Shown piece after piece: positions 7,263 to 15,508 of a stretch of 64,000 nt of DNA. Within the stretch, counting starts at the first letter, position 1, and the number at the start of each line of letters is the position of its first letter. A program made the translations under genes and the position numbers. Origin of the DNA: Lachnoclostridium sp. An131 (GTDB taxonomy: Bacteria > Bacillota > Clostridia > Lachnospirales > Lachnospiraceae). The notes under the pieces were generated by a model that was given only the letters and a program-made list of their open reading frames with translations, ran no database searches and was not told where the DNA came from. Where the stretch lies: contig NZ_NFLI01000012.1 in assembly GCF_002160825.1 (NCBI RefSeq), positions 1-64,000 on the forward strand. The letters are read 5' to 3'.

Positions 7263-8561
7263 ATGGCAAAAGGTTCTGTAAGAAAGAAAGGCAAAAAGTG
7301 GTACGGACGCTTTTATATTGAAGATGAAAGCGGCAGAAAAGTGCAGAAAGAGTTTGCAGGCACAGAGAGCAAGGCGGAAACAGAAGCCATGCTCCGCAAA
7401 GCGATAGCGGACTATGAGGAAAAGCAGTTTGTCGGGAAAGCGGAAAACATCACGGTAGGCGATATGCTGGATATGTGGGTAGAGGAAGAACTGAAACCCG
7501 GCAACTTAAGCAACGGGACGGTCATGTCCTATCAGGGAACGGTCAACCGTATCAAGCAATATCCCATTGGCAAACGCAAGCTGAAAACCGTGACCGCCGA
7601 CCATTTGCAGGCGTTCATTGATTTTCTGAGCTACGGTGGGACAAACCCGGACGGGACAACTTCAAAGCCCATGAGCAAAGGATATATGCTCCTGTTCTCG
7701 GCGGTGTTGCAAAATTCCTTCCGCTTTGCGGTTTTCCCGAAAAAACTGATTACCTTTAACCCTATGCAGTATGTGAAGCTGAGGGGCAGGAAGCAGGAAA
7801 CGGATATTTTCTCGGACAGTGAGGAAGATACTTCCAGTATTCCTACTATCACCCATGAACAGTTCCAAAAGCTGGAGGAATTTCTCAAGGCAAAAGATAA
7901 TCCCGCCTTGCTGCCTGTGCAGATAGCGTACTACACGGGGCTTCGTATCGGGGAAGTATGCGGCTTGACTTGGCAGGATATTAACCTTGAGGAACAATAT
8001 CTCACGGTACGCCGAAGCATGCGCTATAACGGAACAAGGCACACAACCGAAGTGGGAACGACAAAACGGAGCAAAGTCCGCACCGTTGATTTCTGCGACA
8101 CGCTGGCGGCAATCCTGCGGGCGGCGAGAACAGAACAGCGCAAAAACCGTTTCCGCTACGGGGAGTTTTATCACCTGAACTACTACAAAGAAGTAAAGGA
8201 AAAAGGGCGCACCTATTATGAGGTTTACAGCCTGCAAAGGACAGAGGAAGTCCCGGAGGATTACAAGGAAATCTCCTTTGTCTGCCTGAGAGCAGACGGG
8301 GCGTATGAAGCGCCGAGTACGGTAGGGATTATGTGCAGGGCGGCAAAGAAGAAAGTGAAAGGGCTTGAAGATTTCCATTTCCACACGCTCCGTCACACCT
8401 ACACAAGCAATCTGCTTTCCGGCGGCGCAAAGCCGAAAGATGTGCAGGAACTTCTCGGACACTCCGATGTCAGTACCACAATGAACATCTACGCTCACTC
8501 TACAAGGGAAGCGAAGCGCACTTCCGCAAGGCTGCTGGATAAGGTGGTCGGCGGGGAATAA
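7263..8561 (+). CDS. int: Tyrosine integrase (Tn916-like)
   Basis: A 432-residue site-specific recombinase. Residues 1-60 form a basic arm-binding domain, 65-165 the core-binding SAM-like domain, and the catalytic domain shows R228 (YTGLRIGEV), H374/R377 (HTLRH), H400 (LLGH) and Y410 (NIYAHS). It would integrate and excise the element. The ATG at 7263 follows AAAGGAG; the frame opens earlier at 7191 without a ribosome site. It is the last gene before the right end, the usual position for Tn916-family integrases. Confidence 0.9.
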   Translation: MAKGSVRKKGKKWYGRFYIEDESGRKVQKEFAGTESKAETEAMLRKAIADYEEKQFVGKAENITVGDMLDMWVEEELKPGNLSNGTVMSYQGTVNRIKQYPIGKRKLKTVTADHLQAFIDFLSYGGTNPDGTTSKPMSKGYMLLFSAVLQNSFRFAVFPKKLITFNPMQYVKLRGRKQETDIFSDSEEDTSSIPTITHEQFQKLEEFLKAKDNPALLPVQIAYYTGLRIGEVCGLTWQDINLEEQYLTVRRSMRYNGTRHTTEVGTTKRSKVRTVDFCDTLAAILRAARTEQRKNRFRYGEFYHLNYYKEVKEKGRTYYEVYSLQRTEEVPEDYKEISFVCLRADGAYEAPSTVGIMCRAAKKKVKGLEDFHFHTLRHTYTSNLLSGGAKPKDVQELLGHSDVSTTMNIYAHSTREAKRTSARLLDKVVGGE

Positions 8562-8566
8562 AAAGT

Positions 8567-8606
8567 TGCCCTTGTTTCGGCTCGTAAGGGCAAAAACAAG
8601 GGCAAA
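8567..8606 (+). repeat. Terminal repeat, right copy, with hairpin
   Basis: The repeat at 8580-8606 matches 1381-1407 at 25 of 27 positions. Together with an inverted TTGCCCTTGTTT at about 8567-8578 it can also form a stem directly after the int stop, so it may serve both as integrase arm site and as a weak terminator. Confidence 0.5.
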
Positions 8607-8636
8607 CAGATAAGGTTTGAATGAAAAACAGGCGTG

Positions 8637-8648
8637 AAGCCTTGAAAA
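8637..8648. repeat. Candidate attR core
   Basis: Second copy of AAGCCTTGAAAA, 75 bases after the integrase stop. The sequence to its right (GGTTTTTGAGGATT) is nearly the reverse complement of the left flank of attL (AATCCTCCAAAAGCC). Confidence 0.45.
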
Positions 8649-8709
8649 ATCAATGGTTTTTGAGGATTAGATAGTTAAATGGGAATTTGCCCAATAAGCA
8701 GAGATTATC

Positions 8710-8922
8710 TTACATATATTTCTTTTCGATTAAATCCAACACTTCTTTAAATTCCGTTTCAGTTAATAATTTGACCCAGCGCCCATAATGTATTTCTTCA
8801 AATCCGGCTTCGTACGTTTTCTCTGAATTCGGGCTATCTAATAAAAAGAGTGCTGGCACACTCTCTCCCATTATTCGCTCATATCCTGTTTCGCAAAGTA
8901 CACCCTTATATACAATTTTCAA
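8710..8922 (-). CDS. Small hypothetical protein
   Basis: A protein of about 70 residues that I do not recognise. It is soluble, mildly acidic, with a likely beta-rich first half (IVYKGVLCETGY) and a C-terminal helix (TETEFKEVLDLIEKKYM). AAAGGA lies 9 bases before a TTG at 8922; the frame can extend 7 codons further to a TTG at 8943. It lies alone between the element end and the amidohydrolase terminator. Coding status is moderately supported by the ribosome site and composition. Confidence 0.45.
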   Translation of the reverse strand: MKIVYKGVLCETGYERIMGESVPALFLLDSPNSEKTYEAGFEEIHYGRWVKLLTETEFKEVLDLIEKKYM

Positions 8923-8993
8923 ACCATCCCGTCCTTTCACCAATTCTTCTTTGTCTCTTTGTATTTATCATACTACCACAATTCCGAGAGCGT

Positions 8994-9020
8994 GGAAACG
9001 GCCTGTTTTCAGGCCGATTT
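8994..9020 (-). terminator. Terminator after the amidohydrolase
   Basis: Stem CGGCCTG / CAGGCCG (8999-9005 and 9010-9016), followed on the minus strand by TTTCC. The T-run is short. Confidence 0.55.
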
Positions 9021-9068
9021 CCTACCTTTCGGATATACGGGGCGGCGGGCGGTCATTTAGGTGTAGAC

Positions 9069-10721
9069 TTAAAGTAATTCATCGATGGACAGCACCTTGA
9101 AAACTGAATATGGAGGACACCGGGTGTACAGCGTCTTCCCTTCCTTGATCGTCTCCAGCACCTGGATATCCCGGATCTGCATTTTATCCGTCTTCAGCGG
9201 ATTGCGGTCCAGAATTACCATATCAGCCAGCTTGCCCGCCTCCAGCGTGCCTTTCCGCTCCTCTTCATGATAAGCATAGGCGCCGTGGATAGTTACGCCT
9301 TTGAGGGCCTCATAGACGCCGATGCACTGTTCCTGTCCGATGGGCTTCCCGCTTCTCGTAACGCGGTTTACCGCGCACCATACCGTGTGCAGCATATCCG
9401 GCTCCACCACCGGAGTATCCTGATGGAAGTTGTAAATCAGCCCCCGTTCCATGGCAGCCCGGGCCGGACTGATATGCGCGCCCCGCACAGAGCCCAGATT
9501 TTTCAGATGCACGTCTCCCCAGTACCAGGTATGCGCCACGAATATGGACGGAATCATGCCGAGCTCTTTCATTTCATCCAGCTGGTCGTCTCCCACGGTC
9601 TGGCAGTGAATCATGACAGGCCGCAGGGCCCGGATTTTCTCCGGATTTTCAGGGGTCTTTGCGGCAGCTTTTTCAAAGGCTGCCAGATACTGGCCGGAGG
9701 CCGCGTCTCCATTGCAGTGGGCCAGGAGCTGATACCCTTTCTCCACAGCCGTCTCCACCCAGCGGTCTGTCTCCTCCTGCGTGTGGGCCGGGTAGCCGCA
9801 ATAAGTCTCTTCCCCCTCATAAGGCTTCCGAAGCCATGCGGAGCGTCCCTGGGGCGAGCCGTCAAGAATAATCTTCGCTCCTCCGATTTTCAGCCTGTTA
9901 TGGTACTTTTGATAATATTCCGGATAATCTTCAGCTGTCTTTTCCAGATCGTCCGCCAGCACATAAGACACCACATCCAAATGGAACACCTGCCCTTTTG
10001 CGCACTCTGCCAGCTTCTGAAAACCGGAGGCATTGGTGGAGCCATCCTGCACTGTGGTGATTCCGTATTTCAGGTAGATCTGCTGCGCCTTTTCCAACTG
10101 CCGCGCGAAATCCGCCTTCACTCTGGAGAACACCGGAATCAGAACCTTCACCATAGCCGGGACTTCCTCAATGTAGCCATTCGGCGTCCCATCTTCCTCC
10201 CGGCCGAATTTTCCGCCCTCCGGGTCCGGCGTATCCGCCGTAATCCCGCACTCCCGCAGAAGCACGCTGTTCGCCACACACATATGGCCGGAAGTATGCA
10301 GGATGCAGACAGGAATGGTGTCGGACACCCTGTCCAGGACCTCTTTCGTAGGATGCTGCTGCTCGTCCAGAAAATTATGGTCATATCCGTAGCCCACCAG
10401 GACCTCTCCTTCTGCCAGCCGCTTTTCTTTCAGCCAGTCAGAAAGCGTCACCGCCAGGTCCTTAAAGCTGGTGCATTTCCCCAGATTCGCAAAATCCGTA
10501 TACTGGGCCAGCATGGCAATATGACTGTGGGGATCGATAAAGGATGGCATCAGCGTCTTTCCTTCCAGATCGATCTCTTCCGCGCCCGGCAGACACTGCC
10601 GCCGTGCCTCCGCAAGCTCTCCCACATAGCTGATTTTTCCGTCTGTGACCAGAACCGCCTCCGGCGCGTCTGTCTCTTCCCGCATGGTGACGATGTCTCC
10701 GCCATAATATAATTTCTGCAT
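9069..10721 (-). CDS. Amidohydrolase family protein (YtcJ-like)
   Basis: A 550-residue metal-dependent hydrolase of the YtcJ/Amidohydro_3 group. The first metal motif is DPHSHIAM (near residue 63), with later ligands in LHTSGHM, LAHCNGD and HQDTPV, and the typical beta-sandwich ends (LYYGGDIVTM at the start, GKLADMVILDRNP near the end). Members hydrolyse C-N bonds; the substrate is unknown. GGAAAGGAG precedes the ATG. It follows the GH4 gene on the same strand after 154 bases with a dyad between them, so separate control is likely. The last 17 residues are an unusual tail whose DNA resembles an rRNA leader motif. Confidence 0.8.
   Translation of the reverse strand: MQKLYYGGDIVTMREETDAPEAVLVTDGKISYVGELAEARRQCLPGAEEIDLEGKTLMPSFIDPHSHIAMLAQYTDFANLGKCTSFKDLAVTLSDWLKEKRLAEGEVLVGYGYDHNFLDEQQHPTKEVLDRVSDTIPVCILHTSGHMCVANSVLLRECGITADTPDPEGGKFGREEDGTPNGYIEEVPAMVKVLIPVFSRVKADFARQLEKAQQIYLKYGITTVQDGSTNASGFQKLAECAKGQVFHLDVVSYVLADDLEKTAEDYPEYYQKYHNRLKIGGAKIILDGSPQGRSAWLRKPYEGEETYCGYPAHTQEETDRWVETAVEKGYQLLAHCNGDAASGQYLAAFEKAAAKTPENPEKIRALRPVMIHCQTVGDDQLDEMKELGMIPSIFVAHTWYWGDVHLKNLGSVRGAHISPARAAMERGLIYNFHQDTPVVEPDMLHTVWCAVNRVTRSGKPIGQEQCIGVYEALKGVTIHGAYAYHEEERKGTLEAGKLADMVILDRNPLKTDKMQIRDIQVLETIKEGKTLYTRCPPYSVFKVLSIDELL
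9094..9110 (+). other. rRNA-leader-like motif inside the gene end
   Basis: ACCTTGAAAACTGAATA here resembles the leader motif at 86-102 (ACCTTGATAACTGAACA on the minus strand) and the conserved clostridial rRNA spacer sequence. It encodes part of the amidohydrolase tail on the opposite strand. Confidence 0.4.
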
Positions 10722-10806
10722 GAAACCCGTTCTCCTTTCCCGTCATTCTGTCTGCGCTGTCCAAAAAGGCTGACGCAGGATCATCATCTTATGTATCAGT
10801 ATACAC

Positions 10807-10843
10807 AAATTTGGTCCAAAGACACAGTCTCTGGACCAAATTT
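10807..10843. terminator. Dyad between GH4 and amidohydrolase genes
   Basis: Perfect 12-base inverted repeat AAATTTGGTCCA / TGGACCAAATTT with a 13-base loop. It can end the GH4 operon, but lacks a clear T-run, and it sits just upstream of a TATACT box toward the amidohydrolase, so it might be an operator instead. Confidence 0.5.
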
Positions 10844-10875
10844 TTAGAAAGCCGCAGTCTGCGGCTGAACCGGAT

Positions 10876-12237
10876 TTATTTCAGCTCGGGCCAGTATTCC
10901 TTATTGGCCTCAATCATATCATCCAGGATCTCCTTTGCCACTTTCATGCTCGGCACTGTCTTGTTCAGGGTAAACGCCTGCAGCACCTTTTCATAGGAGC
11001 CTTCGATGCAACCCTCTACCAGCAGTTTCTCGCTGTTCAACTGCTGCATCATCAGACCCTGCTGGAACAGCGGGATCTCATTCTGAGCGATGACCTCCGG
11101 TCCCTTCTTGCCGATGTAAGCCGGTACTTCCACCATGGCATCATAGGGCATGTTCGGAATGGCTCCCCGATTCTCGGTAATAACCAGGAAGCGGGCCTTG
11201 GTGTCGTTCTTCAGGGCGATAGCCAGGTCAGCGATCCAGTCGCCATGGCTTCCCGCGTAGAATACGCTCTCATCTATCTCTCCTGTAGCCAGATAACGGT
11301 CAATACCGTCAAAGAGATTTTTCTCTCTGGTCTCCATAACCTCGTTGGCGCGGGTATGGGTCGGATCGGAATGCTCTACGAACTCCTTCTGCTGCAAATA
11401 ATAGTTCAGATAGGTATTCGGCAGGGTCTCCGGGAAATTCTGCATGATCTCATAAACGCCCTTCCATACATAATACCAGCTTCCCTTTGTGTGGCGGTTT
11501 CCACCGCTGCTACCGCTGCTGGTCAGAGCCTGCTTATCCTTTAAGTAAGCCGCCGGAAGCAGAATCTCCTGCTCCATAATGTAGTCGCGCAGCTTCGGCA
11601 TCACATCCTCGCCCTTGTACTCGATGGAGGTAAACCAGCCAAAATGATTCAATCCGTAATAATCATATACCAAATCCTTTTTATTTACCTCAAGCGCCGC
11701 AGCTACCACATCAATGATGGCAATAGGCATGTCACAGATGTTGATAATACGGGCGTTCGGACGCAGCTTTCTGCACGCCTCGGATACGATGGATGCCGGA
11801 TTGGAGTAGTTCAGAATCCAGTAGGTGGGTTTCGCGTATTTCTCCACATCATCAATCACTTTGATCATGGGGAAGATGGTACGCATGCCGTATGCCATTC
11901 CGCCGCAGCCGCAGGTCTCCTGTCCCACGCAGCCATGCTTCAGAGGGATCTTCTCATCCTGCTCTCTCATAGCGTATTTTCCCACACGCATCTGAGCAAA
12001 GATGAAGTCCGCGTCCGTATAGGCTTCTTTCTCATCATAGGTTACGGTAAGCTTGATCCCGCTCTTCAGATCCTCTTCCAGAATCCATTTTACCAGCACG
12101 CCCAGCTTGTCCTGACGCTCTCTGTCGATGTCAAAGAGACGGATCTCGTCTACTTCCAGCTCGTCCTTGCGGAGCGCGATTGATTTTACAATTCCGGGCG
12201 TAAAAGTACTTCCGCCGCCAACTATGGTAATAATCAT
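10876..12237 (-). CDS. 6-phospho-alpha-glucosidase, GH4
   Basis: A 453-residue glycoside hydrolase of family 4, close to MalH/GlvA. It uses NAD and a divalent metal in a redox-assisted cleavage: the N-terminal Rossmann motif is GGGSTFTPG, and the metal site is C168-D169-M170-P171 with H198. The CDMP form marks 6-phospho-alpha-glucosidases, whereas beta enzymes of the family carry CN(V/I)P. It would split maltose-6'-phosphate and similar sugars delivered by the EIICB gene just upstream. AGGAGG precedes the ATG. It ends the operon. Confidence 0.9.
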   Translation of the reverse strand: MIITIVGGGSTFTPGIVKSIALRKDELEVDEIRLFDIDRERQDKLGVLVKWILEEDLKSGIKLTVTYDEKEAYTDADFIFAQMRVGKYAMREQDEKIPLKHGCVGQETCGCGGMAYGMRTIFPMIKVIDDVEKYAKPTYWILNYSNPASIVSEACRKLRPNARIINICDMPIAIIDVVAAALEVNKKDLVYDYYGLNHFGWFTSIEYKGEDVMPKLRDYIMEQEILLPAAYLKDKQALTSSGSSGGNRHTKGSWYYVWKGVYEIMQNFPETLPNTYLNYYLQQKEFVEHSDPTHTRANEVMETREKNLFDGIDRYLATGEIDESVFYAGSHGDWIADLAIALKNDTKARFLVITENRGAIPNMPYDAMVEVPAYIGKKGPEVIAQNEIPLFQQGLMMQQLNSEKLLVEGCIEGSYEKVLQAFTLNKTVPSMKVAKEILDDMIEANKEYWPELK

Positions 12238-12264
12238 ATTTCTTCCTCCTGACTTATATGTAAG

Positions 12265-13854
12265 TTAAATTGTTTTCAGGTAATCTTCCACCGCGTTCCG
12301 CAGCTCGGCCACCTGCAGGCCGATGATAATCTGGATATCGTCACCCTTCTTTACAATACCGCTGTTGGGCACCTTGTTAATCAGCTCATCCTTTAAGAGA
12401 GAGGGGTCCTTCACATTTACTCTCAGGCGGGTAAAGCAGTTCTCTGTGCTGTTGATATTCTCCTTGCCGCCAAGTCCTTCTACCAGACTTGCCACATTGG
12501 CTGTAAGAGCGCTTGCCTTGGAGCTCTTACCGGTTTCCGCAGCTGTGGGAGCGATTCCTTCCGCTTCCGCAAGGGCCGCGTCCACATCCTCGCGTCCCGG
12601 AGTCTTCAGGTTGAACTTCTTAATAAGGAAAGTGAACAGTACAAAATAAACAACAATCTGAATCACAGCAAGCACATACATCATGGGCCAGTTTGTCTTC
12701 TCCGTACCTGCGGCCAGGTTGGTCAGGAAGGAAGTGATAATATTTCCTCCGCAGAACGCAGTTACGTTAAAGATCTTCAGCAGCGCGATAAACAGGCCGG
12801 CAATCGCCGCATGCAGTACAAACAGCACCGGAGCCGCAAAGATAAACATGAAATCGATAGGCTCCGTAATACCCGCGATACAGGAAGTAATTACCAGCGG
12901 AATCAGGGTCGCGCGGACACGCTTCTTGTTTTCCGGACGGGCTGTGTGAATAAACGCCGCCACAATACCGATATATCCAAACATCTTGGTGAAGCCGATT
13001 GCCATATAATAAATGCTGTCGGACATCTGCGTCACATTCGGCATGTTCAGCTCTGTCATGGCGATGGCATAAGCTCCCGCCACAGTGGTATCGCCGAGCT
13101 GAAGGACTCCGCCCAGGTCAGAGAACTGGAACGGTGTGTAAACCAGGTGGTGAAGACCCGTCGGAATCAGCAGTCTCTCCAGGAAACCATACAGGAAGAG
13201 GCCGAAGGCTCCGCTGCCGCTGATAACATTTGCCAGCGCAGAGATTCCGGACTGAACTACCGGCCATACCAGATTGCTCAGAGCGCCGAATACCATGGAC
13301 ACGAAAATCATAATCAGGAAAGAGAAGCGCACGCCGGAAAACATCTGCATGGCGCCGTTGAATCTCTTATTATAGGTGCGGTTAAATACATACGCCGTCA
13401 GACAGCCCAGGATAATGCCGCCAAACACGCTCATATCCACGCACTGGATACCCAGGATTTCAGTCTGGCCCGTTCCCACAAGGCCGAGCATCTCATTGGG
13501 CTCTGCCAGCTGTCCCATGGTGCTCAGGAGCACGTTGGAAGTGGTCAGATACATCAGATAGGACATCAGTCCGATAATGCCCGCGTGATGCTTGTCTTTC
13601 TTCGCCATAGCCGCCGGAATACCGATGACAAACAGCACGGCCAGGTTGTTGACAATAACATAGATAGTCTGATACATCAGATTTCCAAGAATCTGAATCG
13701 GAGCCCATTTCAGGAACGGCAGAGCTCCCGAAATAGCTGAATTGGTGAGCAGCGCGCCGATTGCCAGGATCAGGCCGCCCACAGAAAGATACATCAGTGG
13801 CTGCAGCATGGCTTTGGAAAAGTTCTCCAAAGCTCCCATAATCTTTTTCTTCAT
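12265..13854 (-). CDS. PTS alpha-glucoside EIICB component
   Basis: A 529-residue membrane transporter. The EIIC part (residues 1-420, about ten hydrophobic segments, GITEPIDFMF motif) forms the channel; the EIIB part at the C-terminus carries the phosphorylated cysteine C473 (ENCFTRLRV). Order C then B and the GH4 partner indicate the maltose/alpha-glucoside branch of the glucose superfamily (MalB/GlvC-like). EIIA is encoded separately two genes upstream. A Ser/Ala-rich linker joins the domains (about residues 430-455). Confidence 0.9.
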   Translation of the reverse strand: MKKKIMGALENFSKAMLQPLMYLSVGGLILAIGALLTNSAISGALPFLKWAPIQILGNLMYQTIYVIVNNLAVLFVIGIPAAMAKKDKHHAGIIGLMSYLMYLTTSNVLLSTMGQLAEPNEMLGLVGTGQTEILGIQCVDMSVFGGIILGCLTAYVFNRTYNKRFNGAMQMFSGVRFSFLIMIFVSMVFGALSNLVWPVVQSGISALANVISGSGAFGLFLYGFLERLLIPTGLHHLVYTPFQFSDLGGVLQLGDTTVAGAYAIAMTELNMPNVTQMSDSIYYMAIGFTKMFGYIGIVAAFIHTARPENKKRVRATLIPLVITSCIAGITEPIDFMFIFAAPVLFVLHAAIAGLFIALLKIFNVTAFCGGNIITSFLTNLAAGTEKTNWPMMYVLAVIQIVVYFVLFTFLIKKFNLKTPGREDVDAALAEAEGIAPTAAETGKSSKASALTANVASLVEGLGGKENINSTENCFTRLRVNVKDPSLLKDELINKVPNSGIVKKGDDIQIIIGLQVAELRNAVEDYLKTI

Positions 13855-13916
13855 AACAGTATTTCTCCTTTGAAACTTTTTTAACTCTTTAAAAGCTGTT
13901 TAAAAGCCATAAACAG

Positions 13917-14735
13917 CTAATAAAATATCTTGCTCAGATGCACCAGCAGGTACACCTCTTCCTGGGCGTTCAGGGTATAGTCAAAATTATCCCGGATATA
14001 CTCCTTTAGCCTCTCCATACACTTTCTGTTCTGCTTATGCTTTTTCAGAAGCATCTCATGAAGCCCTTCCATATCGTCGTCGGTCCACTGCACCTGCTGA
14101 AAAATGCGCTGTGCCAGAAATTTCAGATGAGTGGTCAGACGCACTGTGTCAATCTGGTCCGGGTCCAGCTCTACTCCGTAGGTATCACGGATAATATCCA
14201 TGCATCCTTTGGTAAGCTTCAGAGTATTATAGGTCATCTCGCGGTTCATGGACGCGCTCGCGAGCTGCAGCGCAATATAGCCCGCCTCATAATCCGGCAG
14301 CCGCACACCGCAGCGGAGCTCGATCTGATCCAGGGCCCATCTTCCCGCTTCAAATTCCCTGGGATAGAGAAGCCGGGTCTCCGCCAGCATCAGATAAGGC
14401 AGGTCAATTCCCTGCTCATATCGTTCGATGGCAAAGCAGATGTGGTCAATCAGCGACACCAGCAGCTGATCCTTCAGCTCCAGCCCTTTCCCCCGCGCAT
14501 ATTTCAGAATATCTTCCGCCGCGCGGATCGCATCCGGTCCCGCATCCTTCATGAGCTGCAGAAACTTTGTCTGAAACTCACTCTGTATGTAATAGGTTTT
14601 TTCTATCTTCCGCTCATCGATGGTATCTCCGGGCTTTTTGGCAAAGCCTACTCCGGAGCCAACCAGAATGACCTCACGCCCGTCCGGCTGTACCGCCGAC
14701 ACAGCATTATTGTTATATACCTTTACGGCTTCCAT
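13917..14735 (-). CDS. PRD-type transcription antiterminator (BglG/LicT family)
   Basis: A 272-residue RNA-binding antiterminator. The N-terminal CAT domain (EAVKVYNNNAVSAV, GVGFAKKPGD) binds RAT RNA; two PRD domains follow with histidines for PTS control (DHICFAIER, LTTHLKFL, VHLSKIF). I choose the ATG at 14735 because the CAT fold starts there; an upstream TTG at 14783 overlaps the EIIA gene and has no ribosome site. Its targets are most likely the two matching RAT/terminator structures upstream of EIIA and of the TauE gene. Confidence 0.9.
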   Translation of the reverse strand: MEAVKVYNNNAVSAVQPDGREVILVGSGVGFAKKPGDTIDERKIEKTYYIQSEFQTKFLQLMKDAGPDAIRAAEDILKYARGKGLELKDQLLVSLIDHICFAIERYEQGIDLPYLMLAETRLLYPREFEAGRWALDQIELRCGVRLPDYEAGYIALQLASASMNREMTYNTLKLTKGCMDIIRDTYGVELDPDQIDTVRLTTHLKFLAQRIFQQVQWTDDDMEGLHEMLLKKHKQNRKCMERLKEYIRDNFDYTLNAQEEVYLLVHLSKIFY

Positions 14736-14766
14736 CTCACTTAAAGTCCCCACTCGCTCAAAGATT

Positions 14767-15264
14767 TTACCGGCTGCATTCAATTACGGTATCAACATTC
14801 TTTTTCACCTGCTGTCCGCCAGCCAGCGTTTTAAACTGATACTGTCCGGGATTCAGAAGAATCAGCATGGTAGTCATATCGATTCCCTTCTTCTCCATAA
14901 CCGCGGCGTCAAAACGAATCAGAGGCTCTCCCTTCTTCACCTGGTCTCCCTGGGAAACCAGAGCCTCAAAGCCCTCTCCCTTCAGAGCAACCGTATCAAT
15001 GCCGATATGCACCATCAGCTCAAGTCCATCGTCCCTTGTCATGCCAAACGCATGAAGCGTCTCCGCCAGCATGGACACCGTTCCGTCACAGGGAGCCGCA
15101 ATCACACAGTCCTCCGGAACAATGGCAATTCCATCTCCCAGCGCCTTTCCGGAAAATACCGGATCGTTAACCTCCTCCAGGGGAATACAGCGTCCGTCCG
15201 TCATAGCTGTAAGCTCCAGACCTGTTTTTTCCAAATCAGGTTTTTTCTTAAAAAACTGAAACAT
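14767..15264 (-). CDS. PTS glucose-type EIIA
   Basis: A 165-residue soluble EIIA of the Crr type. The phosphorylated histidine is H86 in MVHIGIDTV, with the supporting histidine H71. It passes phosphate from HPr to the EIIB domain of the EIICB gene downstream. The ATG at 15264 lies 6 bases after GGGAGG; the frame opens further upstream through the terminator region, which I reject. It is the first gene of the operon, directly after the antitermination switch. Confidence 0.9.
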   Translation of the reverse strand: MFQFFKKKPDLEKTGLELTAMTDGRCIPLEEVNDPVFSGKALGDGIAIVPEDCVIAAPCDGTVSMLAETLHAFGMTRDDGLELMVHIGIDTVALKGEGFEALVSQGDQVKKGEPLIRFDAAVMEKKGIDMTTMLILLNPGQYQFKTLAGGQQVKKNVDTVIECSR

Positions 15265-15327
15265 TCTCATCCTCCCTTTTGCCTGCGCGCCTCCCTGTCC
15301 CTGGCAGTCCGGCCGAAACTGCCGCAC

Positions 15328-15390
15328 AAAAAAGGCATGAATCCTCCTCCGTAGAGAAGAGAACTCATGCCTGATTTAACAGTAACACGC
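15328..15390 (-). promoter_or_regulatory. RAT and overlapping terminator before EIIA
   Basis: On the minus strand GTGTTACTGTTAAATCAGG (RAT core, within 15369-15388) runs into a terminator whose arms GGCATGA and TCATGCC (15365-15371 and 15334-15340) enclose the loop, followed by TTTTTT (15328-15333). RAT and terminator are mutually exclusive, as in the LicT/SacT switches: the bound antiterminator lets transcription continue. Confidence 0.85.
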
Positions 15391-15408
15391 ATCTCAAATT
15401 TTGTTATC

Positions 15409-15437
15409 ATTATAGTAATTGCAGCAGTAAATGTCAA
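15409..15437 (-). promoter_or_regulatory. Promoter of the alpha-glucoside operon
   Basis: Minus-strand TTGACA (15432-15437), 17-base spacer, TATAAT (15409-15414), a perfect consensus; expression is therefore probably set by antitermination. Confidence 0.85.
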
Positions 15438-15508
15438 GTGAATTTTGTATCATTCTTCTTTTTGTCAGCTTTTAACAATTTTGTTCCCGGGTTTTTGTAC
15501 AATTTGCC

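Noticed and set aside
9267-10712. A 481-codon open frame on the plus strand
   Set aside because: Mirror of the amidohydrolase gene.
12811-13740. A 309-codon open frame on the plus strand
   Set aside because: Mirror of the PTS EIICB gene, rich in His, Gln and Arg.
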